DNA of 11,146 nucleotides from SICV01 sp964372375 (GTDB lineage: Archaea > Nanobdellota > Nanobdellia > Pacearchaeales > GW2011-AR1): contig CAYJQF010000021.1 of the NCBI GenBank assembly GCA_964372375.1, positions 1 to 11,146 of the forward strand, given 5' to 3'. The notes beneath the pieces are model-generated. The model did no database searches. It saw only the letters and a program-made list of their open reading frames with translations, and was not told the DNA's origin. Positions 6,984 to 11,146 of this stretch are shown here, one piece after another. The position numbers were made by a program, and so were the translations under genes. The stretch's first letter is position 1. Each line of letters starts with the position of its first letter.

Positions 6984-7484
6984 TTATTCTTTCTTCTTAT
7001 CGCTGCCGCTAAATCCTAACGCAACTGCAATAACAACAACAACAATAACCAGAAGTACGATATTCCCAACAAGAGAGGAAGTATCGTCCAATACAAGATC
7101 ATAAATATGATCCCACGCTCCGGTAACATAGAGAACCGCAATAATCACCGCAAGTAAAGAGATAATGCCTGCTGCTATCTTAACACCCTTATGTGCTTCA
7201 AACTCGCCTTTGTAGAAAAAACCAAGCAAGAGCAAAAACACTAAGATAACAACAAGGCTAACTGCTAAAAAAGGCACCAGCTTAGTGATAATGTCCATCG
7301 CATAACCAACTGAAATGACCAACAGCCCGATTGCCAAAGCAATAAGCGCATCAGTCTGTTTTCTCCCCTCACCAAGTATTTTCGACTTTTGAAGAACTGC
7401 AAAAACTAAAGTAAATACAAGAATAAAAACAAGAACCGTCTGTCCCAATGCGCTCCCAAATACTGTCTCTAGACCGGTAACCAT
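6984..7484 (-). CDS. Multi-TM protein of unknown function, cluster paralogue 3
   Basis: A 166-residue membrane protein with hydrophobic segments near 14-32, 46-62, 72-90, 102-121 and 138-157 and a charged tail (GFSGSDKKKE). Its core (FTLVFAVLQKSKILGEG, then ALIALAIGLLVI, P71, SLVVILVFLLLLGFF) is the cleanest version of the motif shared with paralogues 1 and 2. An acidic loop (DHIYDLVLDDTSS, about 125-137) precedes TM5. It is the first of the cluster genes after the PRC-barrel gene. The TATA box at 7506-7516 lies about 27 nt before the ATG, and AGGTG stands 4 nt before the ATG, so initiation could be leaderless or SD-assisted. From memory, very similar proteins (LLQKTKILGE-type) occur widely in DPANN archaea without assigned function. 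Confidence 0.77.
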   Translation of the reverse strand: MVTGLETVFGSALGQTVLVFILVFTLVFAVLQKSKILGEGRKQTDALIALAIGLLVISVGYAMDIITKLVPFLAVSLVVILVFLLLLGFFYKGEFEAHKGVKIAAGIISLLAVIIAVLYVTGAWDHIYDLVLDDTSSLVGNIVLLVIVVVVIAVALGFSGSDKKKE

Positions 7485-7505
7485 GGCACACCTAAGAGGG
7501 CACGG

Positions 7506-7516
7506 TATTTAAATAT
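7506..7516 (-). promoter_or_regulatory. TATA box of the membrane-protein cluster
   Basis: ATATTTAAATA on the - strand, centred about 27 nt upstream of the ATG at 7484. It lies in the 56-nt gap after the PRC-barrel gene, so the cluster can be transcribed without that gene. Confidence 0.55.
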
Positions 7517-7540
7517 TCTTGTAAAAAGGAGCAAGCAGGC

Positions 7541-7840
7541 TTACACTAACTCTTCGCTGCCAGAAGCACTGGTTTCCGGTGCCATACTCATTTCGGTCGA
7601 CACAGGCAGTGAAGCTTTAGTAATGATAAATACATCTCCAATCGCTTTTACAAATTGATGAGGAATAATAACTCCTCGTGCTCCTCCCAGGCTTCCTGCT
7701 AAGCCGGAGCCAACACGGATCCTCCATCCTTCAATCTTATTGTCCACCAAAGTAACTTCCTCAATCTGGCCAAAATAATCTCCTTCTGAAGTATACACCT
7801 GTTTTCCAATAACTTCACTAATCTTTTTTATACGCAACAT
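7541..7840 (-). CDS. PRC-barrel domain protein
   Basis: A 99-residue cytoplasmic protein. Residues about 1-76 form a PRC-barrel: MLRIKKISEVIGKQVYTSEG, then FGQIEEVTLVDNKIEGWRIRV, then a GVIIPHQFVKAIGDVFIIT end strand. This beta-barrel is a small RNA- or protein-binding fold known in RimM and in many stand-alone archaeal proteins of unclear role. The segment GSGLAGSLGGARG is a glycine-rich loop. A polar S/E/T-rich tail (about 80-99) follows. I chose the ATG at 7840, not the GTG at 7846, because AGGAG lies 5 nt before the ATG and abuts the GTG. It is upstream of and co-directional with the membrane cluster, but the cluster has its own TATA box, so co-regulation is uncertain. Confidence 0.85.
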   Translation of the reverse strand: MLRIKKISEVIGKQVYTSEGDYFGQIEEVTLVDNKIEGWRIRVGSGLAGSLGGARGVIIPHQFVKAIGDVFIITKASLPVSTEMSMAPETSASGSEELV

Positions 7841-7845
7841 ACTCA

Positions 7846-7850
7846 CTCCT
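7846..7850 (-). promoter_or_regulatory. Shine-Dalgarno site of the PRC-barrel gene
   Basis: AGGAG on the - strand, 5 nt before the ATG at 7840. It excludes the in-frame GTG at 7846 as start. Confidence 0.65.
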
Positions 7851-7861
7851 GCTTTTTTCAG

Positions 7862-7869
7862 TATTTATA
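7862..7869 (-). promoter_or_regulatory. TATA box for the PRC-barrel gene
   Basis: TATAAATA on the - strand, centred about 26 nt upstream of the ATG at 7840. A second candidate (ATATATAC, about 7887-7894) would give a leader of some 25 nt that fully contains the AGGAG site, and may be the one used. Confidence 0.4.
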
Positions 7870-7929
7870 CTTTGTGTTTTTGTAACGTATATATCTCAAC
7901 GGTACCTGTATTGTAAAGAGTCACAATCT

Positions 7930-7939
7930 TTATATAAAT
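7930..7939 (+). promoter_or_regulatory. TATA box for the site-2-protease-like gene
   Basis: TTTATATAAA, centred 24 nt upstream of the ATG at 7958. It is too close to the alternative TTG start at 7943, which would lie only about 9 nt from its centre, so it supports the shorter protein. Confidence 0.55.
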
Positions 7940-7957
7940 CGTTTGTCTGAAGAAGCT

Positions 7958-8590
7958 ATGAAATCTTCCGAGCTGGCGCAAATTGGAGCCGCATTGGTAG
8001 TAATGACGTTAGTTGCCGGTTTCCCCCTCATGCAGACTTCTGGTCTGCAGGGATTCTTGGAAGCGCTGCTCTTCTCAGCCATAATCCTTGTCTTTGCAGT
8101 GCTTGGAAAGAAGATAATGGCCTTTATGCTTGATGCTGATGTTGAACACGAGCTCTGGAAATTTCGACGCTATGGCTTCAAATCCCATTATTACTTACCT
8201 AAACCAATCCCTATAGGTATTATCTTGCCCCTCTTCTTTACTGTTTTCAGTCTAGGTGTTATCAAATTTCTCGCGGTCTTAACCTATGAAACAACTGCTC
8301 TAAAACATCGGGCGGCGCGGCGTTTTGGATTCTATAGTTATACAGAAATGACTGACTGGCACAATGCACTCATAGGCGCAGGAGGCATCGTTGCTGTTTT
8401 GGTAGTATCATTTGTAAGCTACTTCCCTGGCTTGGAATACCTCTCAAAAATTGCCGCATTCTACGCTTTCTCAAACATGCTCCCCATAAGCAAACTTGAC
8501 GGGGCACAAATCTTCTTCGGCTCACGTCCCCTCTATGCAGCACTCGCAGTTAGTACCCTTATCTTCTTCATCTATGGGTTAGTATTGTAG
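7958..8590 (+). CDS. Site-2 protease (M50)-like membrane protein lacking HExxH
   Basis: A 210-residue multi-TM protein with hydrophobic segments near 8-26, 34-57, 82-110, 139-156, 162-176 and 192-210. The C-terminal FSNMLPISKLDGAQIFF (171-187) is the N-x-x-P-x-x-x-L-D-G motif that carries the Asp zinc ligand (D181) of M50 intramembrane metalloproteases. The other half of the active site is absent: where family members have HExxH after the second TM (about 49-54) this protein reads LGKKIM, and the nearest look-alike, HELWK at 64-68, lacks the second His. The RRYGF at 70-74 and RRFGF at 121-125 may mark the retained loops. Without both His ligands the protein is probably not a zinc protease. 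I chose the ATG at 7958 from its TATA box. Membrane regulation or substrate binding is possible but unproven. Confidence 0.7.
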   Translation: MKSSELAQIGAALVVMTLVAGFPLMQTSGLQGFLEALLFSAIILVFAVLGKKIMAFMLDADVEHELWKFRRYGFKSHYYLPKPIPIGIILPLFFTVFSLGVIKFLAVLTYETTALKHRAARRFGFYSYTEMTDWHNALIGAGGIVAVLVVSFVSYFPGLEYLSKIAAFYAFSNMLPISKLDGAQIFFGSRPLYAALAVSTLIFFIYGLVL

Positions 8591-8594
8591 ATAG

Positions 8595-8601
8595 ATTTAA
8601 A
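8595..8601 (+). promoter_or_regulatory. TATA box for the Hef-type helicase
   Basis: ATTTAAA in the 34-nt gap after the site-2-protease-like gene, centred 27 nt before the ATG at 8625. No ribosome site is seen, so a leaderless mRNA is likely. Confidence 0.5.
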
Positions 8602-8624
8602 CACCGGCGCTGTCCCAAACAAAC

Positions 8625-10142
8625 ATGATACCTTTAAATCCTCGCGAGTATCAAGCAAGGATTATCGAAACGGCAAAGGAGCATAACACCTTAGTTGTCT
8701 TGCCTACTGGCCTTGGAAAAACTCTTATAGCATTGGCTCTGGCGGTTCATCGCTTAAAGCAATATCCTATATCAAAGATTCTCTTCCTTGCTCCAACAAA
8801 GCCTTTGGTTGAGCAGCATTTCAATTACTTTACAAAGCATCTGCCGGAATTATTTGCAGACCTTCAGCTTTTCACAGGAGAAGTTCCTGCAAATAAAAGG
8901 AAGGAGATCTGGAGAACAGCAGAAATTATCTTCTCAACTCCTCAATGCATTGCCAATGACTTGGAAAGCTATCTTTATGACTTAAAAGAAATCTCTCTTA
9001 TAATATTTGACGAAGCGCATCGCTGCCTGAAAAACTATGATTACACTAAAATTGTTAGAAAATACAAAGAACAGGCAACTCATTCCCTTATTCTGGGCCT
9101 GACTGCAAGCCCAGGCTCAGATATAGAAATTGTCAGAAAAATCTGCGAACATCTCAATATAGAAAACATTGAGCTCCGTAATAGAGATTCCGAAGACGTC
9201 AAACCATATGTAGAAGAGTTGGAATTCAATAAGGTAGAAGTGCCTTTTCCTAAAGAGTTCATCGAAATCCATGTTCTTCTCAGAAGAATCTTTGATCAAA
9301 AAGTCGAGCAGTTAAAGGCAGGAAATCTTCTTTTTGGTCCGGTAAATAAAATCACTCTGCTCAAACTGCAAACCCGTCTTGCTCTGCAATCTCATCCAAG
9401 CAAGTTTTATGGCATGTCTCTTACTGCCCAAGCAATTAAAATCTCTCATGCCTTAGAGTTATTAGAAACACAAACTCTTTCAGGGCTTAATGATTATCTG
9501 CAAGGCCTCGTTCAGCAGGCACAAGAAAAAAAAACAAAAGGCGTGCAAACACTCGTTAATAGTTCAGAATTCCAAGCAGCTCTTCTCTCCCTCAAAAGCC
9601 TATTAGACAACCAAATTGAACATCCGAAAATCGAAGAGCTTGCTGTCCTAGTAGAACAAGAATTCAAAGAAAATAAAAAAGCAAAAATAATGATTTTCAC
9701 CCAATTTAGAGATACTGCACAGGTTATTCTCTCGAGATTAAAAAAAATACCTGAAATCCGCCCCTCTCTTTTCATAGGCCAGGCAAAAAAGAAAAATCTT
9801 GGCCTCTCTCAGAAAGAGCAAAGGGCAATCATAGAGCAGTTCAAAACAGGTGAAATAAATGTTTTGATTGCAACCAGTGTAGGCGAAGAAGGATTAGACA
9901 TTCCAGAGGTGAATGCAGTTATTTTCTATGAACCAGTTCCATCTGCAATAAGAAAAATCCAGAGAACAGGCAGAACAGCCCGACTCTCCCCTGGCAAGCT
10001 CATCATCCTTATCACCCAAGACACCAGAGACGTCGCACATCACTATGTCTCCACAGCCAGAGAAAAAAAGATGCACAAAACAATTTCCTTAATTAAAGAG
10101 GAAATAAAGAATCGGCCAAAGACACTCAAGGACTTCACATAA
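8625..10142 (+). CDS. hef: Hef/FANCM-type SF2 DNA helicase without nuclease domain
   Basis: A 505-residue ATP-dependent DNA helicase of the Hef/FANCM/Mph1 branch, expected to act on stalled or branched replication forks. Motifs in order: Q-motif region PREYQ (6-10), Walker A PTGLGKT (27-33), Ia APTKPLVEQH (56-65), Ib STPQ (104-107), DEAH (129-132), III TAS (160-162), a helical insert at about 205-335 typical of Hef, IV IFTQFRDTA (357-365), V SVGEEGLDIPEV (418-429), VI QRTGRTAR (446-453). The protein ends about 50 residues after motif VI. Euryarchaeal Hef is usually around 750 aa with a C-terminal XPF/ERCC4 nuclease and HhH; that half is missing here and may be a separate gene at the right edge. 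The end is clean, with no sign of frameshift. The ATG at 8625 is supported by a TATA box. Confidence 0.92.
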   Translation: MIPLNPREYQARIIETAKEHNTLVVLPTGLGKTLIALALAVHRLKQYPISKILFLAPTKPLVEQHFNYFTKHLPELFADLQLFTGEVPANKRKEIWRTAEIIFSTPQCIANDLESYLYDLKEISLIIFDEAHRCLKNYDYTKIVRKYKEQATHSLILGLTASPGSDIEIVRKICEHLNIENIELRNRDSEDVKPYVEELEFNKVEVPFPKEFIEIHVLLRRIFDQKVEQLKAGNLLFGPVNKITLLKLQTRLALQSHPSKFYGMSLTAQAIKISHALELLETQTLSGLNDYLQGLVQQAQEKKTKGVQTLVNSSEFQAALLSLKSLLDNQIEHPKIEELAVLVEQEFKENKKAKIMIFTQFRDTAQVILSRLKKIPEIRPSLFIGQAKKKNLGLSQKEQRAIIEQFKTGEINVLIATSVGEEGLDIPEVNAVIFYEPVPSAIRKIQRTGRTARLSPGKLIILITQDTRDVAHHYVSTAREKKMHKTISLIKEEIKNRPKTLKDFT

Positions 10143-10151
10143 AAACGAAGC

Positions 10152-10160
10152 ATTTAAATA
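10152..10160 (+). promoter_or_regulatory. TATA box for the vapBC unit
   Basis: ATTTAAATA, starting 10 nt past the helicase stop codon and centred about 27 nt before the ATG at 10183. The palindromes at 10161-10183 follow it without a gap. Confidence 0.55.
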
Positions 10161-10183
10161 ATATACGTATATGTATACATATA
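10161..10183. promoter_or_regulatory. Overlapping palindromes, likely VapB operator
   Basis: Two perfect palindromes overlap: a 12-mer ATATACGTATAT at 10161-10172, and a 16-mer TATATGTATACATATA at 10168-10183. Together they fill the space between the TATA box and the antitoxin start codon, covering the expected transcription start. VapB antitoxins, alone or with VapC, commonly repress their own promoter by binding such inverted repeats, so an autoregulatory operator is likely. An AT-rich dyad by chance is the alternative. Confidence 0.6.
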
Positions 10184-10401
10184 TGTCAAAACTTATCAAC
10201 GTCGCAAACGACACCTATGACAAACTGAAAGTCATGAAAGGAGAAAAAAGCTTCACCATTGTAATTGAAGGTTTAATAGAGAAAAAAGAAAAATCAAACA
10301 AGGAAGCAATCCTCGCCTGTGCAGGCAGGGGAGGCATTAACAAAAACGCCTTAAAAGAACTAGGAAAGGAGTGGAAAAATTGGTCAGACAGATATGCATA
10401 G
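10183..10401 (+). CDS. vapB: VapB-type antitoxin (DUF217 family-like)
   Basis: A 72-residue antitoxin. The N-terminal half (KLINVANDTYDKLKVMKG, then KSFTIVIEGLI) is the pattern of archaeal DUF217 VapB proteins: a short strand that pairs in the dimer for DNA binding, then a helix, then the S-F-[ST] turn. The C-terminal part (about 35-72; KEAILACAGRGG, LKELGKEWKNWSDRYA) would wrap the toxin and block its active site. I chose the ATG at 10183 because the TATA box lies about 27 nt upstream; an in-frame ATG at 10171 would add MYTY and lies inside the palindromes. The 3' end overlaps the toxin gene, the usual arrangement for coupled antitoxin-toxin translation. Confidence 0.83.
   Translation: MSKLINVANDTYDKLKVMKGEKSFTIVIEGLIEKKEKSNKEAILACAGRGGINKNALKELGKEWKNWSDRYA
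10366..10373 (+). promoter_or_regulatory. Ribosome site for vapC inside vapB
   Basis: AAGGAGTG with GGAG at 10368-10371. It stands 8 nt before the TTG at 10380 and overlaps the alternative GTG at 10371, so it favours the TTG. Confidence 0.45.
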
Positions 10402-10757
10402 ACTCAGATGCTCTAATTGAACTCGTTCTAGGAAATGAAAAAGTCAGTAACTTCATTAAAGAAACAGAAGCAGAATGGCACACAACAGCAATCAACATCT
10501 TCGAAATCTGGTCAGAAAGAAATGCAAAGCAGCAAAATATTGAAAATCTTATTCAGGGACTAAAAAAACAAAACCTCGATGAAAATGCAGCCGTAAAAGC
10601 AGGAGAGATACGAAGGCGCCTCAAAGAAACGGGAGATCTGATAGAGATAAGAGACATATTTATCGCTTCAATCTGCATACAAAATAACATGGAACTCCTA
10701 ACTAACAACAAAAAGCATTTTAAAAGGTTGAAGAAATTCGGCTTGAAGCTAATCTAA
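10380..10757 (+). CDS. vapC: VapC-type PIN-domain toxin ribonuclease
   Basis: A 125-residue PIN-domain protein. The expected acidic residues are in place: D8 in ICIDSDAL, E42 in INIFEIW, and D92 in IEIRDIFIAS, followed by the closing motif LLTNNKKHFKRL (107-118) with N109/N110. These coordinate Mg in the VapC RNase active site, which cleaves tRNA or rRNA in studied members. The toxin is held inactive by the antitoxin encoded just upstream. Start choice: a TTG at 10380 lies 8 nt past GGAG, whereas the in-frame GTG at 10371 (128 aa) overlaps that site; the TTG is more likely but not certain. Either way it overlaps vapB (22 or 31 nt). All key residues are intact, so the toxin should be active. 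Confidence 0.85.
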   Translation: MVRQICIDSDALIELVLGNEKVSNFIKETEAEWHTTAINIFEIWSERNAKQQNIENLIQGLKKQNLDENAAVKAGEIRRRLKETGDLIEIRDIFIASICIQNNMELLTNNKKHFKRLKKFGLKLI

Positions 10758-10761
10758 AAAC

Positions 10762-11091
10762 ATGACTATACCAAAAAAATATAATTCTAAGTTATATCGT
10801 AAAAAACTGTTAAAATTTGAAAGACTTGCAGAAAAACTAAAAGAAGCAGGAATCTCTGAGAAACAAGCGGATGAACTCACTTTTCATCTTTTAGAAATTA
10901 GTTATTTTGTTAATGGATTTGAACTATGGATAAAGAAAATAAATAGATGCAAAAAAACAAAAAAAGATAAAATAAAAGATTTGTTAGAAGACTTATGGGG
11001 AGAATTAGAGAACCATATTATTAATAATCATTTAATACCTGCAAAGGAGGTGCTGTTTAAAATATTGTTTGATAAAAAAGCATCAAACTAA
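10762..11091 (+). CDS. Hypothetical protein after vapBC (109 aa)
   Basis: A 109-residue, Lys-rich, mostly helical protein with no membrane segment and no recognised family. Residues about 10-50 form amphipathic helices (LYRKKLLKFERLAEKLKEAG, then ISEKQADELTFHLLEISYF), followed by a basic stretch (about 58-70; KKINRCKKTKKDK) and a more acidic helix (LLEDLWGELENH). The ATG lies 4 nt past the vapC stop codon without a promoter of its own, so it is probably co-transcribed with vapBC. Base use differs from the helicase: codons are dominated by AAA, TTA, ATA, ATT and GAA, which suggests recent arrival or a relaxed small gene. It may be a third member of the toxin-antitoxin unit; that is inference from position. 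Confidence 0.6.
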   Translation: MTIPKKYNSKLYRKKLLKFERLAEKLKEAGISEKQADELTFHLLEISYFVNGFELWIKKINRCKKTKKDKIKDLLEDLWGELENHIINNHLIPAKEVLFKILFDKKASN

Positions 11092-11093
11092 CA

Positions 11094-11146
11094 ATGTTCC
11101 ACAACATCTTCTCAAAAAAAACTCAAACACTGCAATCATCAAAGCC
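11094..11146 (+). CDS. Start of a gene cut by the right edge (possible ERCC4-type nuclease)
   Basis: An ATG 2 nt past the preceding stop codon opens a frame of 17 codons that runs off the window (MFHNIFSKKTQTLQSSK). An in-frame TAA at 11073 fixes this ATG as the first usable start. Codons again favour C at the third position (TTC, CAC, AAC, ATC, TTC), as in the helicase and unlike the AT-rich gene before it. From memory, MF-x-NIF-[ST]-K-like starts occur on stand-alone ERCC4-domain nucleases of DPANN archaea, and the upstream Hef lacks exactly that domain. The visible part contains no catalytic motif, so the function is a guess. Confidence 0.4.
   Translation, partial: MFHNIFSKKTQTLQSSK

Noticed and set aside
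8788..8985. 65-aa open frame on the + strand inside the helicase
   Set aside because: It is a shifted frame within conserved helicase motifs Ia and Ib with no sign of independent expression.
11043..11051. Near-perfect Shine-Dalgarno match (AAAGGAGGTG) inside the 109-aa gene
   Set aside because: The next gene starts about 43 nt downstream, too far, and no start codon in another long frame lies at a suitable distance; it encodes AKEV in the gene and is probably chance.

Overview
The window looks like archaeal chromosome, most likely from a DPANN-type lineage (Woesearchaeota/Pacearchaeota-like). Four observations support this. Archaeal TATA boxes (TTTAAA or TATAAA type) recur about 24-27 nt upstream of start codons. 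There is an archaeal ArlI/ArlJ-type secretion pair, a Hef-type SF2 helicase and a VapBC pair of the archaeal DUF217/PIN kind. Many small membrane proteins are of unknown function. The phylum is an inference from gene style, not from a marker gene. I saw no rRNA, tRNA, CRISPR array or insertion sequence.

Region 1 (1-5345) is a type IV pilus/archaellum-like secretion module. An ArlJ/TadC-like membrane platform protein, open at the left edge on the + strand, runs tail to tail into a long ArlI-like secretion ATPase on the - strand. Their stop codons overlap by 4 bp. The ATPase shares a divergent promoter region with two + strand coiled-coil proteins of 99 and 225 aa, each with its own TATA box. 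No prepilin gene is visible.

Region 2 (5473-7840, all - strand) starts with a PRC-barrel protein. It is followed by a cluster of five membrane proteins: three multi-TM proteins of 166-175 aa that appear to be diverged paralogues, and two small two-TM proteins between them. The genes are 1-56 nt apart, yet several have their own TATA box. This is the least explained part of the window and the best candidate for an undescribed membrane system.

Region 3 (7958-10142, + strand) holds a site-2-protease-like membrane protein that keeps the C-terminal LDG motif but lacks HExxH, then a Hef/FANCM-type helicase without its nuclease half.

Region 4 (10152-11146, + strand) holds a VapBC toxin-antitoxin pair with two overlapping perfect palindromes at the start of the antitoxin gene. 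A small AT-rich gene of unknown function follows 4 nt later, then the first 17 codons of a gene cut off by the right edge. That gene may be the missing ERCC4-type nuclease half of Hef; if so, the toxin-antitoxin unit lies between the two halves.
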